Below, piece by piece: positions 1 through 7,246 of a DNA stretch of 64,000 nucleotides. A program made the position numbers and the translations under genes. The DNA is from Corallococcus sp. AS-1-6. GTDB taxonomy: Bacteria; Myxococcota; Myxococcia; Myxococcales; Myxococcaceae. Below the pieces are notes generated by a model, which saw only the letters and a program-made list of their open reading frames with translations, ran no database searches and had not been told where the DNA came from. Each line of letters begins with the position of its first letter. The stretch's first letter is position 1. Location of the stretch: positions 496,001-560,000 of the forward strand of contig NZ_JAIQDE010000001.1 of the NCBI RefSeq assembly GCF_020037015.1, read 5' to 3'.

Positions 1-122
1 TCGCGCGCCTGCGCCGTCACGGTACGGCCCGACAGGAGCACCTTCACCTGGAGCCGGGCTTCGACGCGCGGGTGATAGCGCTCGCGCTCGTTCGGACGGG
101 GACCATTGGAGGGGTTCATCAT
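1..122 (-). CDS. PilZ-domain protein, N-terminal fragment
   Basis: Only the first 40 codons are inside the window; the gene runs off the left edge. Two adjacent ATG codons (117-122 on the reverse strand) can start it. The visible protein begins MMNPSNGPRPNERERYHPRV and continues into a beta-strand-like segment (ARLQVKVLL). The RERYHPR stretch matches the RxxxR arginine motif that opens PilZ domains and contacts c-di-GMP. The second PilZ motif (D/NxSxxG) would lie outside the window. It is transcribed away from the type III secretion cluster that starts about 230 bases away, so the two share an intergenic promoter region. Role inferred: c-di-GMP-responsive regulator or adaptor. The domain call is reasonable; the full architecture is unknown. 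Confidence 0.6.
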   Translation of the reverse strand, partial: MMNPSNGPRPNERERYHPRVEARLQVKVLLSGRTVTAQAR

Positions 123-348
123 CGGGGGCTCACCTTCGGGTGCGACAGGACGCGACAACTGTGAAGCAGGTTGGCGCGGTGGCAAGTTTTCGGGTCTTCC
201 CCAGCCGTCCCGCGCCGTGGACGTGGAGCGCGCGCACTGGAGACGCCTGACGCGAAGGTGATGGAGCGCGCCCCTGTCGTTTCAAGGGGTTGGCCCCTGG
301 CACGGACGGTGGAAGGCAGCCCCGGCGAATCCCTGCCGGAGGCACCCC

Positions 349-846
349 TTGGAAGACCGTCGCATCCCGTCGTTGAGCATCGCCCCGTCCATCGCGCGCC
401 AGACGCCGAAGACGGAGTTCGGCCCCACGCTGGCGCGAGCGGCGCGCGAGGTGGTTCGCACGGGCGCGGGGCTCGTGGGCGGCATGTTGCCGTCGGGGGC
501 CATCTCCAGCGCCGTGGTGTCCTCGCTGGCGGGCACGGTGTCCGCAGCGGTGCCGGCCGAAGCGGTGTCGTCGGTGCCGGCGGCGGGCGGCGCTTCCGCG
601 ATGTCGGCGCGCGCGAGCACGGCGGGGATGGCGGCTTCGACGGGGAGCGCGGCGGCGGGGCAGGGGGACGCGTGGGACCTGCTGGAGGCCCAGAAGCTGA
701 TGGCCGCGGACGGCCAGAAGTTCAACATGGCCTACCTGTCGCTCCAGAACGAGATGCAGAAGGAGAGCCGCGAGCACAACGCCCTCTCCAACATCATGAA
801 GGTCCGCCACGACTCGGCGAAGGCCGCCATCAACAACATCCGCTGA
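349..846 (+). CDS. Candidate type III needle-like (SctF-like) protein
   Basis: A 165-residue protein starting with TTG; the choice rests on a perfect GGAGG (338-342) six bases upstream. The first ~95 residues are low-complexity and rich in Ala, Ser and Val, with no clear signal peptide. Residues ~100-165 look like an alpha-helical hairpin. The last 22 residues (from N144) match the C-terminal end of T3SS needle subunits: NALSNIMKVRHD aligns without gaps to NAQSNTVKVFKD of Salmonella PrgI, and both proteins end 10 residues later with an Ile/Asn/Arg-containing tail. It precedes the inner-rod gene by 12 bases and heads the export operon. Seen: the motif and position. Inferred: a needle or filament subunit, which would be twice the usual needle length (~80 residues). 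It could instead be an unrelated helical substrate. Confidence 0.5.
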   Translation: MEDRRIPSLSIAPSIARQTPKTEFGPTLARAAREVVRTGAGLVGGMLPSGAISSAVVSSLAGTVSAAVPAEAVSSVPAAGGASAMSARASTAGMAASTGSAAAGQGDAWDLLEAQKLMAADGQKFNMAYLSLQNEMQKESREHNALSNIMKVRHDSAKAAINNIR

Positions 847-858
847 GGCGCGTTCGCG

Positions 859-1347
859 ATGGCCATCGACAAGTTGGGAGCCGTGGGCGGCGCGGGTCCG
901 TCGCCCGCGGTGGAGTCCGGCAGGGAGACGTTCGGCAAGGTGCTGGAGGGTGTGCGCACGCCCCCGTCGCGCCCCGTGCCGGTGACGACGGAGGGGCCGC
1001 CGAAGCCGGTGCGCACGCCCACCGAGGCCACCGCCGGCACGTCGCGTGCGGACGGCGTGGAGCGGGCGAAGGCGGGCTGCGCGGAGGTGAAGCCGGGGGC
1101 CCGCGTGGACTCGGCCCAGGCCGCGCGCGGTCAGCAGGCGGTGGAGGTGCTGGACCGGGTGGGGCAGGCGCAGCAGCGGCTGGACCACATCCTGAAGCTC
1201 GCCGAGTCCGGCCGCACGTTCAGTCCCGCTGAGCTGCTCGCGCTCCAGGCCCACGTCTACCGCGCCAGTCAGGAGCTCGATCTCGCCGGCAAGGTCGTCG
1301 AGAAGGCCACCGGCGGCGTCAAGCAGGTCCTCCAGACCCAGGTGTGA
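859..1347 (+). CDS. sctI: Type III secretion inner rod protein SctI-like
   Basis: 162 residues. The first ~85 are Pro/Ala/Gly-rich and look disordered; the C-terminal ~60 are helical and match the inner-rod family: a LLALQ segment, then an amphipathic stretch with SQELDLAGKVVEKATGGVK and the end QTQV, as is typical of YscI/HrpB-type rod proteins. In characterised injectisomes this protein forms the periplasmic rod that connects the SctR/S/T export gate to the needle base. It lies directly upstream of sctJ, the usual sctI-sctJ order. The ATG at 859 follows the previous stop by 12 bases. The N-terminal extension is longer than in most rod proteins. Family assignment rests on the C-terminal pattern and gene order. 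Confidence 0.7.
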   Translation: MAIDKLGAVGGAGPSPAVESGRETFGKVLEGVRTPPSRPVPVTTEGPPKPVRTPTEATAGTSRADGVERAKAGCAEVKPGARVDSAQAARGQQAVEVLDRVGQAQQRLDHILKLAESGRTFSPAELLALQAHVYRASQELDLAGKVVEKATGGVKQVLQTQV

Positions 1348-1362
1348 GGAGTCCTCTCTTCC

Positions 1363-2178
1363 ATGCGTTCCGCTCCCCTTCGTTGTCTCTGTCTCCTCCT
1401 GCTCCTGGGCGCCTCGGCGTGCCGGGAGCGCATCCAGCACGGCCTCGACGAGCGTCAGGCCAACGAGCTGCAGACGGTGCTCGTCGAGCGGGGGCTCGAC
1501 GCGCGCAAGGTGCCCGAGCCGGGCAAGAAACCCACCTGGGCCATCGAGGTGACGGACGCGCAGTCCTCGGACGCGGTGCGCATCCTGGCGGAGCTGGGGC
1601 TGCCCCGGCTCGCGGCGGAGACGGGCTGTGACGTGTTTGGCGGGAGCGGGCTGGTGCGCTCGCCGCTGGAGGAGCAGGTCTGCCGCGTCCGGGGCATGGA
1701 GCGGGAGCTGGAGAAGACGCTCCAGACGGTGGACGGCGTCCTGCTGGCGCGCGTGCACCTGGTGGTCCCACCGCCGCCGAGGCCGGGACAGGCGCCCGCG
1801 CCCTCGAAGGCATCGGCCATGCTGCGCACGGCGCCCGGCGAGGCAACCCGCGTCCGCAAGTCGGCGGACACATTGCGTGAGCTCATCGCGGGAGGCGTGG
1901 AGGGGCTGTCACCGGAGGCGGTCTCGCTGCTGGTGGACGAGGTGACGACGCACGTGGAGGCGCCGTCCCCGAAGGGAGGTCCCGTCCCGCTGCGGCTGCG
2001 CGTGGTGCTCGCCCTGCTGGGCGTGCTGGTGACGGGGCTGTCCGGAGCGCTCGTCTGGACGACGCTGCGCTGGAGGCACTACCGGGCCCTGTCGGAGCAG
2101 CCGCCCGCGGCGCCGCCTGCACCGCCCACGCCCGCGAGGCCGGTGGTGACCCCGGGCTCCACGCGCAAGCTGGCCTGA
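1363..2178 (+). CDS. sctJ: Type III secretion inner-membrane ring lipoprotein SctJ (YscJ/FliF family)
   Basis: 271 residues. An N-terminal hydrophobic signal ends in a lipobox (LGASAC, Cys20), followed by the YscJ/PrgK ring-building region: a first domain (~25-75), the conserved GLP turn (LGLPR), and a second domain with LEEQV, a GMERELEKTL helix and a DGVLLARVHLVVP strand. A single transmembrane helix lies near residues 205-230, with a short Pro-rich cytoplasmic tail. Family members form the MS-ring-like inner-membrane ring of the injectisome. ATG at 1363 follows a GAGGAG (1346-1351) at somewhat long spacing. Being a lipoprotein, not a two-TM FliF, marks it as injectisome-type rather than flagellar. 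Confidence 0.9.
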   Translation: MRSAPLRCLCLLLLLGASACRERIQHGLDERQANELQTVLVERGLDARKVPEPGKKPTWAIEVTDAQSSDAVRILAELGLPRLAAETGCDVFGGSGLVRSPLEEQVCRVRGMERELEKTLQTVDGVLLARVHLVVPPPPRPGQAPAPSKASAMLRTAPGEATRVRKSADTLRELIAGGVEGLSPEAVSLLVDEVTTHVEAPSPKGGPVPLRLRVVLALLGVLVTGLSGALVWTTLRWRHYRALSEQPPAAPPAPPTPARPVVTPGSTRKLA

Positions 2179-2187
2179 GCACGCGCC

Positions 2188-2667
2188 ATGGACGTCACAC
2201 GTGTGGGACGGGTGCTGCGCCAGGCCCGGAAGCTCCTGCCCGCGAGGAAGGAAGCCCCGCGGGCCACGGTGGCGGAGGTCACGCTGCCCGCGCTGTCCCT
2301 GCCGTTGGAACGCATCGCGCTGGTCGTCTGTGTCCTGGCGCGGGACCGCGCCGCGGAGCTGCTGGGGGGACTGGTGGACGCCGAAGCGGGCAGGGCGCTG
2401 CGCCACCTGGAGCGCTTCGCCGCCATGCCCTCCGCCCAGCGGCAGGCCAAGGTGGCGCTGGAGTTCGGCGAGCGGGCGGACGGCGCGCACCGTCTGGCCC
2501 TCTTCCTGGAGGCAGCACCCGAAGCCCTGCGCCAGGAGGCCCTCCGCGGCCTTCCGCCGTACCACCGCAGCCGCTTTCCCCAGTGGGAGGGCGCCGCATC
2601 GCGAGCGGATGCTGCTCCGGCCCTGACCGCGCTGGCGGAGCGGCGCATCCGCGAAGCCCTGCGCTGA
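2188..2667 (+). CDS. Small protein with FliG N-domain-like pattern, in the type III cluster
   Basis: 159 residues, no signal or transmembrane segment. The central part (~38-95) reads as a helical repeat: ERIALVVCVLARDRAAELLG, then a GLVDAEAGRAL helix and an AKVALEFGER end. The order hydrophobic helix / AAELL / LRHLERFA / xxEF recalls the FliG N/M domains (AAxxLxxLGEExAAEVLKHL ... EEF), which bind the C-terminus of FliF. Its gene lies 9 bases after sctJ, the FliF relative, where sctK/sctL usually sit. I cannot assign it to SctK or SctL by sequence. Seen: helical pattern and position. Inferred: a cytoplasmic connector between ring and sorting platform. Function otherwise unknown. Confidence 0.5.
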   Translation: MDVTRVGRVLRQARKLLPARKEAPRATVAEVTLPALSLPLERIALVVCVLARDRAAELLGGLVDAEAGRALRHLERFAAMPSAQRQAKVALEFGERADGAHRLALFLEAAPEALRQEALRGLPPYHRSRFPQWEGAASRADAAPALTALAERRIREALR

Positions 2668-2800
2668 GCGTCCCCGGGCATGGAGGGCCATCCCGAAGAC
2701 GGACCTCCACCCCCTGCCAACACCTTGATTCCACGAGCCGGCCCCCTGGCCACGGCCGTGCACAGGGGACGTGTGTCCCATCGCCGTCCTGGAGCTCCGG

Positions 2801-3949
2801 ATGCAAACGAACCCAGTCAGGTCCCCCAGCGCCGCGAAGAAGCCCACGCGACCGTTCCGCCCGGGAGCGCGCCGGCTGACGCGCGCCCACCTGGTGTTGG
2901 ACCAGCGGCCCCAGGTGGGGCGCTGGGGCGCGGAGCTGCTGCGCGACGTAGGCGCGGCGCTGTCGAGGGACCTGGGGGCGGCGGTCAAGGTGGAGGGGCA
3001 CCTGGTGCCGGCGGCGGTCCAACCGGAGCGCGAGCTGGCGGTGGGAATGGTGTTCGCGCTGGTGGAGCTTTCGGCGGGGGGCACCGCCATCGTGGAGCTG
3101 GAGGTGCCGCTGGTCTTCGCGGCGCTGGCGAGGCTGGCGGGGACGGGGCCGCGGCCGGCTCCCGTGGCGGAGCTGACGCGGCTGGAAGAGTCCACGCTGG
3201 TGTACCTGCTGCTGTCGGCCCTGGCCGCGATGCGCGGGCAAGGCGAATGGGTGCGAAGGCTGGGACCTCGTCTGTCCGCGGTGTCGATGCGGCGCGCTGA
3301 CGTGCTGACGCGGGTCGACCCGAGACAGCCCTATGTGGCGGTGTTGCTGACGGCGACGGTGGAGGGCGCGACGGTGGGCGGCCGGGTGCTCCTGCCCGCC
3401 CGTGCCGTGCAGACCGCGTTCCAGGAGCTGCCCGTGGAGTCAGCAGGCGCGGTGGCGCCCCAGGTGCTGGCGGCGTCGATCCCCGCGCGCTGCCTCATGG
3501 GGCGCAGTCCATTGCAGGCCTCGGCGGTGGATGCGCTGGCCGCGGGAGACGTCGTGCTCATCGAGGGCGTGCGTCTCCGGGACGGTCGGGTGGAGGGCCA
3601 GGGCCAGTTGATCACCCGGGGCTTCGCGCTCCGGGGTGGGTTTCTCGCGGAAGGATTTTCGACGGGGAGCGTGCACTCGCGCGCGGCCCGACAGGAGTCG
3701 GACATGGTGGCGACGAACAAGCGGAGCGAGGCGATGCCGCCGCTCCCGGTGGATGTGGAGATCGAGCTGACCCGGTTGATGTTGCCCCTGGCCGAGCTGG
3801 CGGCGCTCAAGCCGGGCACGTTGCTGCCGCTGCACGTGAACGCGAGCAGCCCGGTGCTGTTGCGCGTGGGCGACCGCGTGGTCGCGCGCGCGGAGTTGGT
3901 GGAGATCGAAGGCGAAGTGGGCGCCCGCATCCTGGCGTTGCTGCCGTGA
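2801..3949 (+). CDS. sctQ: Type III secretion C-ring/sorting platform protein SctQ (SpoA domain)
   Basis: 382 residues from ATG 2801, chosen over an in-frame GTG at 2771 because GGAG (2791-2794) is well spaced. The C-terminal ~70 residues form a SpoA/FliN-type domain: PLPVDVEIELTRLMLPLAEL, then LKPGTLLPL, SPVLLRVGDRVVARAELVEI and GARILAL. A degenerate upstream SpoA-like segment (VEGATVGGRVLLPA ... DVVLIEGVRL) sits at about 195-260. SctQ/FliM-FliN proteins form the cytoplasmic sorting platform that receives substrates and docks the ATPase complex; no ATPase or stator gene is visible in this window. Its stop codon overlaps the next start (GTGA). Length fits SctQ (~300-380). Confidence 0.88.
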   Translation: MQTNPVRSPSAAKKPTRPFRPGARRLTRAHLVLDQRPQVGRWGAELLRDVGAALSRDLGAAVKVEGHLVPAAVQPERELAVGMVFALVELSAGGTAIVELEVPLVFAALARLAGTGPRPAPVAELTRLEESTLVYLLLSALAAMRGQGEWVRRLGPRLSAVSMRRADVLTRVDPRQPYVAVLLTATVEGATVGGRVLLPARAVQTAFQELPVESAGAVAPQVLAASIPARCLMGRSPLQASAVDALAAGDVVLIEGVRLRDGRVEGQGQLITRGFALRGGFLAEGFSTGSVHSRAARQESDMVATNKRSEAMPPLPVDVEIELTRLMLPLAELAALKPGTLLPLHVNASSPVLLRVGDRVVARAELVEIEGEVGARILALLP

Positions 3950-4416
3950 GCGCAACCGTGAACACGCTGCTGTCCTCCTTCTCGCCCCGCGGCAGGTTGC
4001 TGTTCGCGTCGGCCCTGCTCGTGGGGCTGGCGACGCTCGCGCCCCTGGGGGGCCTGTCGCTGGTGGGCACCTCGCGCCTGCTGATGGGCTCGATGGCGCT
4101 GGCCGGACTGGGCTGGGTGCTGCTTCGCAAGGGAGGCGTGGCCAGGAGTGCCGACGCGGCCTCTCCGGCGCCCTTGAGCATCGTCTCGAGGACGGGGCTT
4201 TCCCAGCGCTGTGGCCTCGCGCTCGTGGAAGCGGAGGGACGGCGGTACCTCGTGGCCTACGGCGACACCTTCGCGCAGATCCATGAGACCCACGCCAATC
4301 CCATGCCGGCGATGAAGTCCCGGTTCGACCTGGACCTGGAGCCGACGGTGCTCTTCCCCCGTGCGCGACAGCCCAGGACGGCGTGCGGCGCGCTCCGGAA
4401 GCGGGGTGGGGGATGA
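3946..4416 (+). CDS. FliO-like membrane protein of the type III export cluster
   Basis: 156 residues, GTG start overlapping the sctQ stop by four bases. Two hydrophobic segments occur (~residues 18-38 and 42-60), followed by a soluble domain with a FliO-like pattern: PLSIVSRTGLSQRCGLALVE, then AEGRRYLVAYGDTFAQIHE. FliO domains read 'vv.r..lg....l.lve..gr.lllgv....i..l'. FliO assists assembly of the FliP/FliQ/FliR gate in flagella, and fliO directly precedes fliP; here the gene directly precedes sctR, the fliP homologue. FliO is normally absent from injectisomes. The last ~45 residues after the domain are basic and probably disordered. Call based on short pattern plus synteny. Confidence 0.6.
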   Translation: MSATVNTLLSSFSPRGRLLFASALLVGLATLAPLGGLSLVGTSRLLMGSMALAGLGWVLLRKGGVARSADAASPAPLSIVSRTGLSQRCGLALVEAEGRRYLVAYGDTFAQIHETHANPMPAMKSRFDLDLEPTVLFPRARQPRTACGALRKRGGG

Positions 4417-5138
4417 AGGCCCTCGGATGGGGATGCGGCGTGCTCCTGCCCGCGAGCGCCTTCGCCGCGGAGCAGTCCCTGTCGCAGGCGTCCTATGCCG
4501 GCAGCCCGCTGGCGATGATGGGGATGCTCGCGCTCCTGTCGCTGCTGCCGTTCGCGGTGCTGATGCTGACGAGCTTCTCGAAGATCGCCGTGGTGCTCTC
4601 CCTGGCCCGCTCGGCGATGGGCACGCAGCAGGCACCGCCGACGCTGGTGCTCACGGGGCTGGCGGTGGTGCTGACGGGGCACATCATGGCGCCGGTGATG
4701 GAGCGCATGTACGACGCGGGACAGGCGGCGTACGACGAGGTGCATTCCGGAGCGCAGGTCCTCTCCGCCGCGAAGCAGGTGACGGAGCCCCTGCGCGCCT
4801 TCCTCATGAAGCACGGCGGTCCGGAGGAGCGGGCCCGCTTCGTGGACCTGGCCCGCGAGCTGCGTCCTCCGGAGGAGTCCGAGCAGGTGCAGGAGACGGA
4901 CCTGTTCGTCGTCATCCCGGCCTTCGTCATCACCGAGCTGAAGGAGGCCTTCCAGATTGGCTTCATCGTCTTCCTGCCCTTCCTGGTGCTCGACATGGTC
5001 ATCGCCAACGTGTTGCTCGCGTTGGGCATGCAGACGTTGTCGCCGGGCCAGGTGAGCCTGCCCTTCAAGATCCTCCTCTTCGTCGCCGTGGATGGCTGGG
5101 CCCTGCTCGCGCGGGGACTCATCCTCGGCTACCGGTGA
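4413..5138 (+). CDS. sctR: Type III export gate protein SctR (FliP/YscR family)
   Basis: 241 residues from ATG 4413, which overlaps the previous stop (ATGA) and follows a G-rich ribosome site; an in-frame start 30 bases upstream is less likely. A signal-peptide-like N-terminus (ALGWGCGVLLPASAFA) precedes the export-gate core. SctR features are visible: LLPFAVLMLTSFSKIAVVLS near the N-terminus, a periplasmic-side charged loop (~100-160), then VVIPAFVITELKEAFQIGF, FLPFLVLDMVIANVLLALGM and PFKILLFVAVDGW. SctR forms five copies of the SctR5S4T1 pore complex through which substrates pass. A cleavable signal is typical of flagellar FliP, again a flagellum-like trait. Confidence 0.95.
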   Translation: MKALGWGCGVLLPASAFAAEQSLSQASYAGSPLAMMGMLALLSLLPFAVLMLTSFSKIAVVLSLARSAMGTQQAPPTLVLTGLAVVLTGHIMAPVMERMYDAGQAAYDEVHSGAQVLSAAKQVTEPLRAFLMKHGGPEERARFVDLARELRPPEESEQVQETDLFVVIPAFVITELKEAFQIGFIVFLPFLVLDMVIANVLLALGMQTLSPGQVSLPFKILLFVAVDGWALLARGLILGYR

Positions 5139-5142
5139 CGCC

Positions 5143-5412
5143 ATGACCCAGGACGTCCTGCTCACCCTGGGGCGTGAAGCCCTGCTGTTGATGGTGCTCG
5201 CGTCGCTGCCGCCCATCGGCGCGAGCCTGCTGGTGGGCTTCCTGATGAGCCTCTTCCAGGCGACGACCCAGTTGCAGGAGAGCACGCTGTCGGTGGTGCC
5301 CAAGCTGTGCGCGGCGGTGCTGTCCCTGGTGCTCGCGGGGCCGTGGATCGCCGGACAGCTCACGCGCTTCACCCACCAACTCTTCATGCTCATCGCGGAG
5401 GTGGCGCTGTGA
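5143..5412 (+). CDS. sctS: Type III export gate protein SctS (FliQ/YscS family)
   Basis: 89 residues with two transmembrane helices, the standard size and topology of FliQ/SctS. The start MTQDVLLTLGREALLLMVLA and the FQATTQLQESTLSVVPKL loop are the family signature (loop with Q.QE.TL..PK). Four copies wrap the SctR/SctT cone in known export gates. ATG 5143 lies four bases after the sctR stop, and its own stop overlaps the sctT start (GTGA at 5409-5412), indicating translational coupling. Nothing unusual is seen. Confidence 0.95.
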   Translation: MTQDVLLTLGREALLLMVLASLPPIGASLLVGFLMSLFQATTQLQESTLSVVPKLCAAVLSLVLAGPWIAGQLTRFTHQLFMLIAEVAL

Positions 5413-6203
5413 ACCCGGAAGCGTTGGGCGAACAGCTCCTCGCCCTGGGGCCGCACATGGTCGCGGTGGCGCTGTGCGCGGCGAGGCTCGTGCCCATCGC
5501 GTTCCTCTGTCCATTGCTGGGAGGCCAGGCCGCGCCGACGACGGTCCGGCTGGGACTGGTGCTCGCGCTCTCGCTCTTCCTGCACGTCGAGGCGGGCGTG
5601 GAGTTCCGCGGCACGGTGGAGACGCCGGTGGTGATGGCGGCGCTCGTGGTGCGTGAGCTGGCCTACGGCGTCTCCGTGGGGCTCGTGGCCGCGCTGCCCT
5701 TCGACGCGGCGAGGATGGGCGGCCGGTTCATCGACCTGTTCCGGGGAACCTCCGCGGAGGCGAGCCTGCCGCAGGCGGGCAGCCGTGAGTCGGCCACGGG
5801 CGACGCGCTGTACCACCTGCTGGTGGCGCGGGTGGTGTCGGGCGCGCTGTTCCCCGTGGTGCTCTCCGCCCTGCTGCGAGGCTTCGGAGTGGTTCAACTG
5901 GGGGCCTTCGTGCCCACGGAGGCCTCGGCCCTGCACGTGGTGGTGATGGTGGGCGGCGCCATGGCCACGGGGCTCGCGGTGGGCGCCCCGGTGGCCGCCG
6001 CATCGCTCGCGGTGGACTGCTTCCTGGGCATGGCTTCGAGGGCCGCGGCCCAGGTGAACCTCCAGGAGCTGGGGGCTCCGCTGCGCATCCTCGGAGGCGG
6101 CGCGCTCTTGTGGCTGGGCGTGGGCCTGCTGTGTGAGCGGCTGCTCGCGGGCGTGGCCTCGACGGAGGGCGCGCTGGCGCTGCTGGGCGAGGTCTCCCGG
6201 TGA
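5409..6203 (+). CDS. sctT: Type III export gate protein SctT (FliR/YscT family)
   Basis: 264 residues, GTG start overlapping sctS. A strongly hydrophobic protein with about six membrane segments; typical FliR/SctT features are the VALCAARLVPIAFLCPLLGG first helix with a Pro, the conserved REL.YG turn (VRELAYGVSVGL), a GRFIDLFRG plug-like segment (with the GGRFID motif close to FliR's GxxID), and C-terminal repeated hydrophobic stretches. A single SctT subunit completes the export gate pore. Length matches the family (~255-265). The stop overlaps sctU (GTGA, 6200-6203). Confidence 0.93.
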   Translation: MNPEALGEQLLALGPHMVAVALCAARLVPIAFLCPLLGGQAAPTTVRLGLVLALSLFLHVEAGVEFRGTVETPVVMAALVVRELAYGVSVGLVAALPFDAARMGGRFIDLFRGTSAEASLPQAGSRESATGDALYHLLVARVVSGALFPVVLSALLRGFGVVQLGAFVPTEASALHVVVMVGGAMATGLAVGAPVAAASLAVDCFLGMASRAAAQVNLQELGAPLRILGGGALLWLGVGLLCERLLAGVASTEGALALLGEVSR

Positions 6204-7246
6204 GCGGCGAGAAGACGGAGCAGCCCACCGCGAAGCGGCTGCGAGAGGCCAGGCGCAAGGGGCAGCTTCCGCGCAGCCGGATGTTGACCTCCAGCGCGAC
6301 GACGCTGGGCGGGCTGCTGGGCTTCATCGCCTTCGCGCCCGAGGGCTTCGCTCGGCTGAAGGACTGGACCGCGCGGTTGATGCTGGAACAGACCGCCGCT
6401 GGCGCCTGGGAGGACGGGGCCTGGGCCGCCGCGCGATTGTGCGGCCCTGCCCTGGGCGGAGCGCTCGTGGCCTCGCTGGCGGTCTCCGTGGCCACCGTGG
6501 GCTTTGAAATGGACGCCCGCCATGCCGCGCCGAAGCTCGAGCGCATCAACCCCGCCGCGGGCCTCAAGCGCCTCTTCAGCGTCCGGCCGCTGCTCGAAAT
6601 GGGCAAGGCGCTGTTCGTGGCGGCGCTGCTGGGCCTCATCGTCTGGAACGAGGTGGAGGACGTGGGCCCCGATGCCTTGCGGACCGCGTGGCTCGAGGGG
6701 ACCCGGGGAATGGAGTTCCTGGTCGGCCGATTGGCGGCGCTGGTGACTCGACTGGCGTGGGTGGTGCTGGGGTGCGGCGCCGTGGACTACGCGCTCGCCC
6801 GCCGCCGTCACCTGCGCGAGCTGATGATGACCCGCGAAGAGGTCAAGCGGGAGCACAAGGAGAGCGAGGGCGACCCGCGTCACAAGGGCCAGCGGCGGGC
6901 CCTGCACCGCCAACTGGCGCAGGGCGGTCCGGCACGTGGAGTGCAGAAGGCCACCGCCGTGATCGTCAACCCCACGCACATCGCGGTCGCGCTCCGCTAC
7001 GACGCGGGCGAATGCGACGCGCCCTACCTCGTGGCCAAGGGCCGCGAACAGGACGCGCTCGCGCTCAAGGAGGAGGCGCGCCAGCGGGGCATCCCCGTGG
7101 TCCGGGACGTGCCGCTGGCCCGCAGCCTCATCCACTTCGACGTCGGAGAGTCCATCCCCGAGGAGCTGTACCAGGCGGCGGCCGTCGTGTTGCGGACCGC
7201 GATGGAGCTTCGCGAGCCGGACGACCGTCCACGGAGACAGACGTGA
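6200..7246 (+). CDS. sctU: Type III export autoprotease/switch protein SctU (FlhB/YscU family)
   Basis: 348 residues. Begins with the family hallmark SGEKTEQPTAKRLREARRKG, a cytosolic helix rich in positive charge. Four transmembrane segments lie between ~30 and ~215, then the linker LRELMMTREEVKREHKESEG and a C-terminal cytoplasmic domain containing the self-cleavage motif NPTH at residues 257-260 (VIVNPTHIAVALRY). Cleavage between Asn and Pro in homologues switches substrate specificity from early (rod/needle or hook) to late substrates. An intact NPTH implies that substrate switching is retained, although this system class has been described as needle-less. GTG start overlaps sctT; its stop overlaps the sctV ATG. 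Confidence 0.96.
   Translation: MSGEKTEQPTAKRLREARRKGQLPRSRMLTSSATTLGGLLGFIAFAPEGFARLKDWTARLMLEQTAAGAWEDGAWAAARLCGPALGGALVASLAVSVATVGFEMDARHAAPKLERINPAAGLKRLFSVRPLLEMGKALFVAALLGLIVWNEVEDVGPDALRTAWLEGTRGMEFLVGRLAALVTRLAWVVLGCGAVDYALARRRHLRELMMTREEVKREHKESEGDPRHKGQRRALHRQLAQGGPARGVQKATAVIVNPTHIAVALRYDAGECDAPYLVAKGREQDALALKEEARQRGIPVVRDVPLARSLIHFDVGESIPEELYQAAAVVLRTAMELREPDDRPRRQT

Noticed and set aside
130-1758. Long open frame on the reverse strand under the type III genes
   Set aside because: Arg/His/Gly-rich antisense of clear sct genes; no motif or ribosome site.
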